Assembly: GCF_013408555.1 (NCBI RefSeq)
Contig: NZ_JACBZN010000001.1
Location: forward strand, 2,914,001 to 2,978,000
Origin: Aeromicrobium tamlense
GTDB lineage: Bacteria > Actinomycetota > Actinomycetes > Propionibacteriales > Nocardioidaceae
Direction: 5' to 3'
DNA: 64,000 nt
The notes beneath the pieces are model-generated. The model was not told the DNA's origin and made no database searches. It saw only the letters and a list, made by a program, of their open reading frames with translations. Positions within the stretch are counted from its first letter, which is position 1. Each line of letters opens with the position of its first letter. Shown here in pieces: positions 1 to 7,079 of the stretch. The position numbers were made by a program, and so were the translations under genes.

Positions 1-221
1 ATCGTGGACTTGATGTGCTCGACATCCGAGCAGTCGCCCGCGAGCGCTTCGATCGTGCCGGGGTGGTCGGCGGCGATCGCGTCGACCTCCTCCTTGAGGC
101 GGCCCTCGTCGAGGTCGGTGGCGACGACGCGCGCACCGTGCTCCACGAAGCGCCGGCACAGGGCCGCGCCGATGCCGCCACCGGCGCCCGTGACGATCGC
201 GACGCTGCCGTCGAGCCTCAT
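1..221 (-). CDS. Short-chain dehydrogenase/reductase, N-terminal part only
   Basis: Only about the first 73 residues are in the window; the rest lies beyond base 1. The N-terminus reads MRLDGSVAIVTGAGGGIG, the TGxxxGIG nucleotide loop of an SDR Rossmann fold. It is followed by VVATDLDE, where an Asp closes the second strand; in this family that usually favours NAD(H). The catalytic Ser-Tyr-Lys residues lie outside the window. The ATG at 221-219 overlaps the TGA of the acyl-CoA ligase gene upstream as ATGA, so the two are probably co-transcribed and translationally coupled. The substrate cannot be told. Pairing with a fatty acyl-CoA ligase suggests an alcohol or hydroxyacyl intermediate, which is inference. 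Confidence 0.85.
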   Translation of the reverse strand, partial: MRLDGSVAIVTGAGGGIGAALCRRFVEHGARVVATDLDEGRLKEEVDAIAADHPGTIEALAGDCSDVEHIKST

Positions 222-1726
222 GCGCGGTTCCCCTGCGCGGCCACCGAGCGCAGCTCGTCGCGGTCGATCGCCCGCTTGAGGATCTTGCCGGTGGCGCCCT
301 TCGGGAGGGCGTCCACGAACGCGAACAGGTGCGGCACCTTGTAGGCCGAGAGCCGCTCCTTGGCCCAGGCGCGGATGCTCTCGGTCGTGGCCTCGGAGCC
401 CTCGGTCAGCACGGTGACCGCGGCGATCTCCTCGCCGTAGTGCTCGTCCGGCACGCCCACCACCGCGACCTCGACGATGTCGGGGTGCTCGTACAGCACC
501 TCCTCGACCTCGCGCGGGTAGACGTTGTAGCCACCGCGGATGATGAGGTCCTTCACGCGGTCGACGATGCTGAGGTAGCCGTCGGCGTCGAGCGTGCCGA
601 TGTCGCCGGTCTTGAGCCAGCCGTCGCGCAGGTCGGCGGCGGTCGCGTCGGGCCGGTTCCAGTAGCCCTTCATGATCGTCGGGCCCTGGATGTAGACCTC
701 GCCGGGCTGGTCGGCGCCGAGGACGTTGCCCTCGGGGTCGCGGACCTCGATGGTCGAGCCGGGCAGCGCGGGTCCGACCGTTCCGGTCTTCTGCTCGCGG
801 TTGATGTCGTTGAAGGTCGCGGCGCCCGTGGACTCAGTCAGCCCGTAGCCCTCGAGGATCGCGCAGCCGAAGCGGTCCTTGAACGCCCGGATGACCTCGA
901 CCGGGAGGCTCGCGCCGCCCGACGTGGCCAGTCGCAGCGCGGTGAAGTCGTCGGCCGTGTAGTCGCCCCCGACGTGCAGCATCGCGTTCCACATCGTCGG
1001 CACGCCGGCCAGCGTGGTGAGCTCGTCGGCCACCATCACGTCGAGCATGACCTTCGGGTCGAAGGGGTGCACCAGCGAGAACGAGGCGCCGGTCGACAGC
1101 GTCGTGTTCATGCAGACGGCCTGTCCGTAGACGTGGAAGAGCGGGAGCCCGGTGCCGAAGCGGTCGTCGGGATCGATGTTGAGCACCGGCTGGAACGACG
1201 TCACCGTGTCGACGAGGTTCGCGGCCGTGAGCTCGGCGCCCTTCGGGCGGCCCGTCGTGCCCGACGTGTAGAGGATCAGCGCGGTGTCCTGGGCCGCGTG
1301 CTGGTGCGGCTCGGTGAGCGGCTCGGCGTCGAACGAGAAGCCGGCGTCGATCTGCCAGAAGTCCAGGCCCCTGTCGGCGGCGGCGGCGCGCGCGTTGTCG
1401 GCGCACTCGTGCCAGGCGATGACGAGCGAGGCGCCCGAGTCGTCGAGCACGTAGCCGATCTCCGGCTCGGTCGACATCGTGTTCATCGTGATGACCGTGA
1501 CGCCGGCGGCGTGCAGGCCGTAGTAGATCTCGGGGAACTCCGGGATGCTCGGCGCGATGAACAGCACCCGGTCGAGCGGCGCGGCGCCCGCGGCGCGGAC
1601 GGCTCCGGCGACCTGCTCGTTCGTCCGGCGCAGCTGGCCGAAGGTGATGGTGCGGGGCGAGCGGATCGCGACGCGATCGGCATCGGACTCGGCGTGAGCC
1701 CAGACATCGGCGGCGATGTTGACCAT
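218..1726 (-). CDS. Long-chain fatty acid--CoA ligase (AMP-forming)
   Basis: A 502-residue member of the ANL superfamily that activates a carboxylic acid to an acyl-adenylate and then to the CoA thioester, acting in the cytoplasm or at the membrane face. Visible motifs are the phosphate loop YTSGTTGRPKGAE (about residues 154-166), GYGLTES (about 290), the adenylate-binding TGD and the hinge region GYNVYPREVEEVL (about 395-408), and the C-terminal catalytic lysine in GATGKILKR (about 480-488). Length is normal for short FadD-like ligases. The ATG at 1726 lies about 10 bases after an AAAGG stretch. The gene is first in an operon with the SDR at 1-221. Its upstream region holds two CRP-like palindromes and an AACTCAA-type site shared with the binding-protein gene at 2930. 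Acyl chain length is not predictable from what can be read here. Confidence 0.93.
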   Translation of the reverse strand: MVNIAADVWAHAESDADRVAIRSPRTITFGQLRRTNEQVAGAVRAAGAAPLDRVLFIAPSIPEFPEIYYGLHAAGVTVITMNTMSTEPEIGYVLDDSGASLVIAWHECADNARAAAADRGLDFWQIDAGFSFDAEPLTEPHQHAAQDTALILYTSGTTGRPKGAELTAANLVDTVTSFQPVLNIDPDDRFGTGLPLFHVYGQAVCMNTTLSTGASFSLVHPFDPKVMLDVMVADELTTLAGVPTMWNAMLHVGGDYTADDFTALRLATSGGASLPVEVIRAFKDRFGCAILEGYGLTESTGAATFNDINREQKTGTVGPALPGSTIEVRDPEGNVLGADQPGEVYIQGPTIMKGYWNRPDATAADLRDGWLKTGDIGTLDADGYLSIVDRVKDLIIRGGYNVYPREVEEVLYEHPDIVEVAVVGVPDEHYGEEIAAVTVLTEGSEATTESIRAWAKERLSAYKVPHLFAFVDALPKGATGKILKRAIDRDELRSVAAQGNRA

Positions 1727-1750
1727 GCGGGGGGACCTTTCGACGCTGCG

Positions 1751-1766
1751 TGTGACCTATGTCACC
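1751..1766. promoter_or_regulatory. CRP-like palindrome upstream of acyl-CoA ligase
   Basis: TGTGACCTATGTCACC fits the CRP-family consensus TGTGA-N6-TCACA with one mismatch in the outer base. It starts 25 bases upstream of the ligase ATG at 1726, close enough to overlap the promoter. A second, perfect copy lies 26 bp further upstream. No CRP-family regulator gene is in this window. Confidence 0.5.
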
Positions 1767-1776
1767 GAGCAACGTA

Positions 1777-1792
1777 TGTGAAACCGATCACA
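1777..1792. promoter_or_regulatory. CRP-like palindrome, perfect consensus
   Basis: TGTGAAACCGATCACA matches TGTGA-N6-TCACA exactly. Its centre is 26 bp from that of the copy at 1751-1766. Together they make a paired site upstream of the acyl-CoA ligase operon, consistent with control by a cAMP- or fatty-acyl-type CRP/FNR regulator. The identity of the regulator is inference. Confidence 0.55.
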
Positions 1793-1801
1793 GGTTCAAT
1801 A

Positions 1802-1821
1802 GGAATCTGAACTCAATTTCA
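1802..1821. promoter_or_regulatory. AACTCAAYTTCA-type operator candidate, ligase side
   Basis: GGAATCTGAACTCAATTTCA is identical at 14 of 20 positions to the near-palindrome at 3035-3054 upstream of the binding-protein gene, with the core AACTCAA-TTCA conserved. The stretch is AT-rich against the GC-rich background. A shared repressor for the two genes is likely but unproven. Confidence 0.4.
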
Positions 1822-1887
1822 GAAATCTTTTCGGGCCATGGACAGCGACCCTCCAGGCCGCGTCGAACAGCCGGGACACGCGGAAAG

Positions 1888-1914
1888 GCCCGGCACCGCA
1901 GGGCGGTGCCGGGC
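1888..1914 (-). terminator. Rho-independent-type terminator of the binding-protein gene
   Basis: A perfect 12-bp stem (GCCCGGCACCGC at 1888-1899 and its complement at 1903-1914) closes a 3-base loop. On the minus strand the stem is followed by CTTTCC. It lies 42 bases beyond the stop codon at 1956, so it most likely ends transcription of the binding-protein gene before the ligase promoter. Confidence 0.7.
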
Positions 1915-1955
1915 GCTCCGGCGTGCTCACGAACGGGTGGAAGGACGGTGAGCCG

Positions 1956-2930
1956 TCACTTCACCTCGTCCGGGTACTTCTGCGCGAACTCGTCGTAGGA
2001 CTCCTTCGTGACCACGAACGTGGGGATCGGGATGTCCTCCGGCTCGGCGTCGACGCCGCCCTCGATCACCTCGGGCGTGCGCTCGGCCAGCTCGCGGCCG
2101 GCGCCGGCGACGTCGATGAACGCCGTCGCACGCATGGCGCCGGACTGGACCGCCGTCACCGCGGCCGGCGTGCCGTTGATGCCGTAGACCTTGACGTCGG
2201 TCCGGTCGGCCGACCGCAGGGCGCTGACCGCGCCGAGCGCCGGGTCGTCGAAGCACGCCCAGATCGCGAGGTTGCCGCTGTCCTTCGGATTCTTGGCCAG
2301 CCACGCCTGGGTGAACTTCGTGCCGCTCTCGACCTGGCCGGGGATGGCCACCTCCTGGCGCGTGACGGTGATGTCGCTGCCCTCGAGCGCCTCGTTCAGC
2401 GCCTCCTCGCGACCGATGCACGGCAGACCGCTCTTGTAGCCCAGGAGCAGCAGCTCGCCCTCGCCGCCCATGTCCTCCACGAGCTGCTTCGACAGGTCGG
2501 TGGAGACCAGCGCGCCGGAGTCGGCGTTGAGCGGCACGCCCTCGCCGGAGCCGCCGCTGAACGAGATGATCGGGATGCCGGCCTCGGTGGCGGCACGGAC
2601 GCCGCCGGTGATCTGGTCGGTCGGGAAGACCGTGACGATGATGAGGTCGACGCCCTTCTGGACGAAGTCGTTGACGGCGCTGATCGCCTTGTCCACCGAG
2701 CCCTGCGGGTCGACCTTCGTGACGTTCCAGTCCTGCTCGTCGGCGTAGTCGATGTAGGAGTTGATCGCCTTCTCGGCGGTCTCGTCGGTGGCCGAGAACT
2801 GGACGATGCCGATGTCGTAGGAGTCGTCTCCCCCGCCACCGTCACCGTCGCCTGTCGAGTTCCCGCACGCGGCGGCTGTCGCCAGCGCCGCGACCATCGT
2901 CGCCCCGAGAGCCATGCGTCGAACGTTCAT
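1956..2930 (-). CDS. Sugar-type ABC transporter substrate-binding lipoprotein, orphan
   Basis: A 324-residue secreted binding protein of the periplasmic-binding-protein type 1/4 fold (RbsB/LuxP-like). The first 22 residues form a lipoprotein signal: basic start MNVRR, a hydrophobic core and a lipobox ending in AAAC, with Cys22 as the lipidated residue. A Gly/Asp/Ser-rich linker leads into the mature domain (IGIVQFSATDE near residue 40, then alternating lobes with DLIIVTVFPTD and VYGINGTPAA). Family members bind pentoses, hexoses, inositol or autoinducer-2 and hand them to a permease. No ATPase or permease of that class is in the window, so it is an orphan here, either served by a transporter elsewhere or acting as a sensor. 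The start is supported by a GAGGAGG ribosome-binding site 8-9 bases upstream. Confidence 0.88.
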   Translation of the reverse strand: MNVRRMALGATMVAALATAAACGNSTGDGDGGGGDDSYDIGIVQFSATDETAEKAINSYIDYADEQDWNVTKVDPQGSVDKAISAVNDFVQKGVDLIIVTVFPTDQITGGVRAATEAGIPIISFSGGSGEGVPLNADSGALVSTDLSKQLVEDMGGEGELLLLGYKSGLPCIGREEALNEALEGSDITVTRQEVAIPGQVESGTKFTQAWLAKNPKDSGNLAIWACFDDPALGAVSALRSADRTDVKVYGINGTPAAVTAVQSGAMRATAFIDVAGAGRELAERTPEVIEGGVDAEPEDIPIPTFVVTKESYDEFAQKYPDEVK

Positions 2931-3007
2931 CGAGCCTCCTCAAGCTCGAGTCCGCTCACCGATGGGCGGACTCATGACCTCCTCCCCGGCGTCTCGGACG
3001 AGCCCGA

Positions 3008-3023
3008 TGTGAGGTAGGTCACG
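3008..3023. promoter_or_regulatory. CRP-like palindrome upstream of binding-protein gene
   Basis: TGTGAGGTAGGTCACG fits TGTGA-N6-TCACA with one outer mismatch. Read on the minus strand its core GTGACCTACCTCAC is nearly the same as the site at 1751-1766. This suggests that the binding-protein gene and the acyl-CoA ligase gene answer to the same CRP-family protein. Confidence 0.45.
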
Positions 3024-3034
3024 CTGAACCTAGG

Positions 3035-3054
3035 TGAAGTCAAACTCAACTTCA
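3035..3054. promoter_or_regulatory. Palindromic operator TGAAGT-N8-ACTTCA
   Basis: A near-palindrome with perfect 6-bp arms around an 8-base centre, about 105 bases upstream of the binding-protein start. Its right half matches 1802-1821. It is typical in size of a TetR- or GntR-family site; no cognate regulator is adjacent. Confidence 0.4.
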
Positions 3055-3099
3055 ATAGTGCCGACGAGTCATCCCGTCGCCCCTTCCGTCGCGGAGCGC

Positions 3100-3858
3100 T
3101 CAGACGAGCTTGCGCACGACCGACAGCGGAGCGTGCTTCATGACCTGGCCGATCGGCGCCCAGGGCCAGGCGGGGACGGCGGCGTCGACGACCTCCTTCT
3201 CGATGTACTTCACCATCGCGGCGGTGCCCGTCTCGGTGTCGACCATCAGCCGCTGCTCCTGCGCCACCTGCTCGTTCATCTCGCTGGCGATGTAGCCGGG
3301 GTAGAGCGTCGTGACCTTGATGTCGTGACCCTTGCGGCCGATGAGGTCGGAGCGGATGCCCTCCGCGAGGTGGGCCACGCCCGCCTTGGTCGCGGCATAG
3401 GTGGTCATCGACGAGGGCATGCCGCGCATCGCCGACATCGACGAGATCAGCACGAGGTGGCCGGCGTTCCGCTCGTAGAAGTGCTGCATCGCGGCCTCGG
3501 ACTGCGCGAGCGCGGCGACGAAGTTGGTCATCGCGGTCTGCCGGTTGGCCTCGAACTTCCCGGTGCCGATCCGGCCGCCCTTGCCCAGGCCCGCGTTGAC
3601 GACCACACGGTCGAGTCCGCCGAGGGCGTCGGCCGCCTCGCCGAAGACGCGGAACACGGCGTCGTGGTCGTTGACGTCGAGCGCGTGCACGGAGACCTCG
3701 ATCCCGGGGTGCGTGGCGACGAGCTCGTCGCGCAGCGCCTCCAGCCGCTCGACCCGCCGGGCGGTGATGGCCAGGTGGTGTCCCGACGCGGCCAGGTGCC
3801 GGGCCATGCCCTCGCCCAGGCCCGAGCTGGCGCCCGTGATCAGCGTGTTCCGTCGCAT
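3100..3858 (-). CDS. Short-chain dehydrogenase/reductase (SDR family)
   Basis: A 252-residue classical SDR. The cofactor loop TGASSGLGEGMA is at residues 8-19, the NAG motif (VVNAGLGKG) near 88-96, the catalytic Ser in LISSMSA near 137, and the YxxxK pair in TYAATKAG near 152. ITARRVERL after the second strand has Arg residues that usually select NADP(H). The closest style is the YdfG/SDR-oxidoreductase group acting on varied alcohols or ketones. It is the last gene of a minus-strand operon with the phosphatase and quinone oxidoreductase, 16 bases after the phosphatase stop. A GAGGAG ribosome-binding site sits 5 bases before its ATG. The physiological substrate is unknown. Confidence 0.88.
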   Translation of the reverse strand: MRRNTLITGASSGLGEGMARHLAASGHHLAITARRVERLEALRDELVATHPGIEVSVHALDVNDHDAVFRVFGEAADALGGLDRVVVNAGLGKGGRIGTGKFEANRQTAMTNFVAALAQSEAAMQHFYERNAGHLVLISSMSAMRGMPSSMTTYAATKAGVAHLAEGIRSDLIGRKGHDIKVTTLYPGYIASEMNEQVAQEQRLMVDTETGTAAMVKYIEKEVVDAAVPAWPWAPIGQVMKHAPLSVVRKLV

Positions 3859-3874
3859 GTCGCTCCTCGTGGTG

Positions 3875-4543
3875 TCAGCGGAAGGTGACGTCGGCCGCGG
3901 GCAGGTGCCCGTGGTCGTTGAACGTCAGCACCCGCGGGCCGGTCGCGCCCACCATGAGCGTAGTGACACTGCTGTTCACCACGACGTCGTTCAGCTGCTG
4001 GAACGCCGAGTCGTCGCCGGTGATGAGCTGCGAGGCGACCATCGCGATGGGTCCGCCGGAGGTGAACACCAGCACGCGGCGGCCCTTGCCCGAGGCGAGC
4101 CGGACGGCCTCCTCGAAGCCGGCCAGGACCCGCTCACGGAACAGCTTGTAGGGCTCGGCGAAGTCGCCCTCGCCGCGACGCCACACGTCGATCGCCTCGT
4201 TCAGCGCGGCCTGGAACTCCTTGGAGTTCTTGGTCAGCGCACCCGGGTCGAAGGCCGTGGCGACGGCGAGGTGGTCGTACTCGTTCCAGCGCGGGTCGAT
4301 CTCGTACCCCGACAGGCCCGGGTCGGCGTCCTCCTCGCCGAGGCCACTGGCGTCGATCGCGGCGATCGCGGTCTGGGCGTGCCGCAGCATGCCCCCGGCG
4401 ATGGCGTCGGTGAACACGACTCCCCCGGCCTCCCAGGCCGAGCCGAGCGCGGCCGACTGGCGCGTGCCCAGCTCGCTGAGGCGGTCGTAGTCGTCGGTGC
4501 CGAAGGACGCCTGACCATGACGCACCAGGTGCAGGGTTCCCAC
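3875..4543 (-). CDS. Histidine phosphatase family protein
   Basis: A 222-residue member of the phosphoglycerate-mutase-like (histidine phosphatase) superfamily. The phospho-accepting His is in LVRHGQAS at residues 6-13 (His9). The second catalytic His is expected in the C-terminal half; in that region I read VLVFTSGGPIAMVA, where the usual SHGG is replaced by TSGG, so the second His may be missing or shifted. GTG at 4543 is the likely start: it sits 5 bases downstream of the oxidoreductase stop, with GGAGG upstream inside that gene. Such proteins act on small phosphate esters or phosphoproteins; the target here is unknown. It is probably co-transcribed with its two neighbours. Confidence 0.85.
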   Translation of the reverse strand: MGTLHLVRHGQASFGTDDYDRLSELGTRQSAALGSAWEAGGVVFTDAIAGGMLRHAQTAIAAIDASGLGEEDADPGLSGYEIDPRWNEYDHLAVATAFDPGALTKNSKEFQAALNEAIDVWRRGEGDFAEPYKLFRERVLAGFEEAVRLASGKGRRVLVFTSGGPIAMVASQLITGDDSAFQQLNDVVVNSSVTTLMVGATGPRVLTFNDHGHLPAADVTFR

Positions 4544-4547
4544 GTGC

Positions 4548-5519
4548 TCAGACCTCCAGCACGAGCTTGCCCGTGGCCTGCGCGCGGTCGAGCGTCAGCA
4601 GGGCCTCGGAGGCGTTCTCGAGGGGGAACGACTGACCGACGACCGGCTTGAGCGCTCCCGACGCGAGGTGCTCGGCCATGGCCTCCCACTGCTGCTTGAT
4701 CAGGCCCGGGCGCTTCATCGCGTAGGCGCCCCAGCCGACGCCGACCGCCGACAGGTTGTTCAGCAGCAGGCGGTTCGCGGCGATCTTGGGGATCTCGCCG
4801 GCGGTGAAGCCGATGATCAGGATGCGGCCGTCGTCGACGAGGCAGCGCAGCGAGTCGGTGAACCGGTCGCCGCCCGCCGGGTTGCCCACGGGGTCGACGA
4901 CGATGTCCACGCCGCCGGACGCCTTGACCGCGTCCTTGAAGCCCTCGGACAGCACGTACTCGTCGGCGCCCGCGGCCACGGCGATCTCGCCCTTCGCGTC
5001 GGTGGAGGTCACGGCGATCACGTGGCCGGCGCCGAACGCCTTCGCCACCTGGATCGCTGCCGTGCCGATGCCGCCCGAGGCACCGTGCACCAGCACGCGC
5101 TCGCCCTCGGCGAGACCGCCGCGGTTGACCAGGGCGAAGTAGACGGTGCCGTAGTTGAAGATGAACGAGGCACCCTCGGCGAACGAGACCGAGTCGGGCA
5201 GCGGGAAGGTCAGCAGCACGTCGGCGACGACCTGCTCGGAGAAGCCACCCAGCATCGGCAGCGCGGCCACGCGATCACCCGGGGCGAAGCCGGAGTCGGC
5301 CGGGGCCTCGACCACGACGCCCGCCACCTCGGAGCCCGGCGTGAACGGCAGCGGCGGCTTCAGCTGGTACATGCCGCGGCTCTGCAGCAGCTCGGGGAAG
5401 GAGACGCCGGCCGCCTTGACGTCGATGAGGACCTGGTCCTCGCCGCGCTTCGGGGCCTCGACCTCGAGGAGTTCGACGGCCTCGGGACCGTCGAGGGACG
5501 TGATCTGGATCGCTCGCAT
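4548..5519 (-). CDS. NADPH:quinone oxidoreductase / zinc-type alcohol dehydrogenase-like protein
   Basis: A 323-residue MDR-superfamily protein (QOR type, no structural zinc cluster seen). The N-terminal GroES-like domain includes FPELLQSRGMYQ and PGSEVAGVV. The nucleotide domain carries VHGASGGIGTAAIQVAKAFG near residues 145-165, and IIGFTAGEIP and LVLEV lie towards the end. These enzymes reduce quinones or enones with NADPH. The ATG at 5519 is preferred over an upstream GTG/TTG extension because homology starts at MRAIQI, and because the extension would run through the operator palindrome at 5540-5555. It heads the operon with the phosphatase and SDR, and is divergent from the gene at 5590. 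Confidence 0.9.
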   Translation of the reverse strand: MRAIQITSLDGPEAVELLEVEAPKRGEDQVLIDVKAAGVSFPELLQSRGMYQLKPPLPFTPGSEVAGVVVEAPADSGFAPGDRVAALPMLGGFSEQVVADVLLTFPLPDSVSFAEGASFIFNYGTVYFALVNRGGLAEGERVLVHGASGGIGTAAIQVAKAFGAGHVIAVTSTDAKGEIAVAAGADEYVLSEGFKDAVKASGGVDIVVDPVGNPAGGDRFTDSLRCLVDDGRILIIGFTAGEIPKIAANRLLLNNLSAVGVGWGAYAMKRPGLIKQQWEAMAEHLASGALKPVVGQSFPLENASEALLTLDRAQATGKLVLEV

Positions 5520-5539
5520 GGAGCGAGCGTAGCGGATAT

Positions 5540-5555
5540 CTAAGCGCTTGCTTAG
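5540..5555. promoter_or_regulatory. TetR-type operator CTAAGC-N4-GCTTAG
   Basis: CTAAGCGCTTGCTTAG is an inverted repeat with perfect 6-bp arms, 20 bases upstream of the oxidoreductase ATG. The inner 14 bases fit TAAGYGYTTRCTTA, which also occurs at 32725-32738 in a different promoter. The form is typical of TetR-family sites; no regulator gene is adjacent. Confidence 0.5.
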
Positions 5556-5571
5556 CCCCTCGTCCACAATC

Positions 5572-5585
5572 TGAGGATATCCTCA
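5572..5585 (+). promoter_or_regulatory. Perfect palindrome over a leaderless promoter -10 box
   Basis: TGAGGATATCCTCA is a perfect 14-bp palindrome. Its right part contains TATCCT (5578-5583), a good -10 hexamer, and the ATG at 5590 follows after 6 bases. This is the spacing of a leaderless actinobacterial mRNA. A protein binding the palindrome would cover the -10 box, so repression is the simplest reading. Confidence 0.45.
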
Positions 5586-5589
5586 CGTT

Positions 5590-6990
5590 ATGGCCACCGG
5601 AGTCCGCTTCCCCACCGACAGTTCCACCGCCACCGCCCGACAGGTCGTCGCCGACGCGCTCCGGAAGGTCGATCCGGTGGGCGCCCGCGCCGCGGAGCAC
5701 GAGACCAACTGGCGCCGTGGCTACCTCACCCACTTCTCGCGTCTCGTCGAGGCGGGACTGGGCGAACCGGCCGACGCGGTGACCATCGCGACCGAGGGTC
5801 TGCGCAGCATCTCCGAGCAGATGCGCTGCGGCGACGCGAGCCTGGCGGACGCGCTGGTCGCACCGGCCGAGGGCGAGCCCTGGACCACCGTCGAGATCGC
5901 CGGCGAGGGCGAGGCCGAGACCGAGCTCAGCGTGCCGTACCACGGGCGCCGGCTGACCGGAGCCGAGCTGGACGCGCAGCTCGACGACTGGGTGGCGCGC
6001 GGCGTCGTCGAGCCGACGTTCTCCGACGCGATCCGCGAGGTCGCCGCGCACCCCGAGTGGCTGCGGCTCGAGGGCGACACGGTCGTCGTGCTGGGCGCGG
6101 GCGCGGAGATGGGCCCGTACCGCTCACTGCTGCGCTGGGGCGCCGACGTCGTCGCGGTCGACCTCCCGCGCGCCGACATCCAGAAGCGGATCCGCGACCA
6201 CGCCCGTGAGGGCGCGGGACGCGTGAGGGTGCCGGTGGGCGGCAAGGAGACCGGCGCCGACCTGCTGCACTCGCTGCCTGAGCTGGGCCGCTGGATCGAA
6301 GGGCTCGACGGCCGCCTCGTCCTCGGCACGTACTGCTACGCCGACGGCGCCACGCACGTGCGCGTGTCGATGGCCGCCGACGCGCTGGCGGCGCGGCTGC
6401 TCTCGCAGCGGCCCGACACCGCGCTGGCCTACCTGGCCACGCCGACCGACGTGTTCGCCGTGCCGGCCGGCGCCGTGACGACCTCGAACGAGAACTACGC
6501 GAGCGGTCGCAGCCTCGTGCGCGCGCCGTTCCGGATGCTCAGCGGCGGACGACTGCTGCAGCGGAACTATCCGCCGGACGTCGAGATCGGCGTGTGCGAC
6601 TCGCTCGTGCCGCAGCAGGGACCGAACTACGCGCTGGCGAAGCGCGTGCAGCGGTGGCGCGCCGCGGCCGCCCGCCACGACGGTGCGACGGTCTCGCTCA
6701 ACGTCGCCCCGGCCACCCGGACGGCCTCGGTCGTGAAGAACCGCGCCCTGGCCGCGGCCTACGCCGGCGCGCACCGGTTCGGGGTCGAGGTGTTCGAGCC
6801 CGCCACCAGCAACGTGCTGATGGCGGCGCTGCTGGTTCACGACCTGCGCAGCGGCCACGCGCCCTCGGACGAGCCGTGGCGCGAGGAGGCCTACGCCGCC
6901 GCCCACGGCGGACTGTGGACCGCGGCCTACCACCCGCGCTCGGCCCTCGGCCTCGCCGCGGTCCTCGGCTTCGCCGGCTCGCGCGCCTGA
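5590..6990 (+). CDS. Conserved protein of unknown function with Rossmann-like GAGAEMGP motif
   Basis: A 466-residue soluble protein with no signal peptide or membrane segment that I can see. I do not recognise an assigned family. The most telling stretch is near residues 160-195: VVVLGAGAEMGPYRSLLRWG followed by ADVVAVDLPRADIQKRI. It looks like a beta-alpha-beta dinucleotide or SAM-binding unit with an acidic residue at the end of the second strand. Later conserved-looking parts are YCYADGATHVRVSMAADAL, SNENYASGR and a GPNYALAKRVQRWR segment. I recall similar AEMGP proteins scattered in actinobacteria and photosynthetic eukaryotes, without a function. It is monocistronic, probably leaderless, and divergent from the quinone oxidoreductase. 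Confidence 0.8.
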   Translation: MATGVRFPTDSSTATARQVVADALRKVDPVGARAAEHETNWRRGYLTHFSRLVEAGLGEPADAVTIATEGLRSISEQMRCGDASLADALVAPAEGEPWTTVEIAGEGEAETELSVPYHGRRLTGAELDAQLDDWVARGVVEPTFSDAIREVAAHPEWLRLEGDTVVVLGAGAEMGPYRSLLRWGADVVAVDLPRADIQKRIRDHAREGAGRVRVPVGGKETGADLLHSLPELGRWIEGLDGRLVLGTYCYADGATHVRVSMAADALAARLLSQRPDTALAYLATPTDVFAVPAGAVTTSNENYASGRSLVRAPFRMLSGGRLLQRNYPPDVEIGVCDSLVPQQGPNYALAKRVQRWRAAAARHDGATVSLNVAPATRTASVVKNRALAAAYAGAHRFGVEVFEPATSNVLMAALLVHDLRSGHAPSDEPWREEAYAAAHGGLWTAAYHPRSALGLAAVLGFAGSRA

Positions 6991-7079
6991 CTCCGCCCGC
7001 TCTCCGCGAGTGGCACTCGCAGGGGCCGAGGAGCCGGAGAGCCGGGACGTGAGGCCGTCGGACCGGTAGAACGGTGGGC

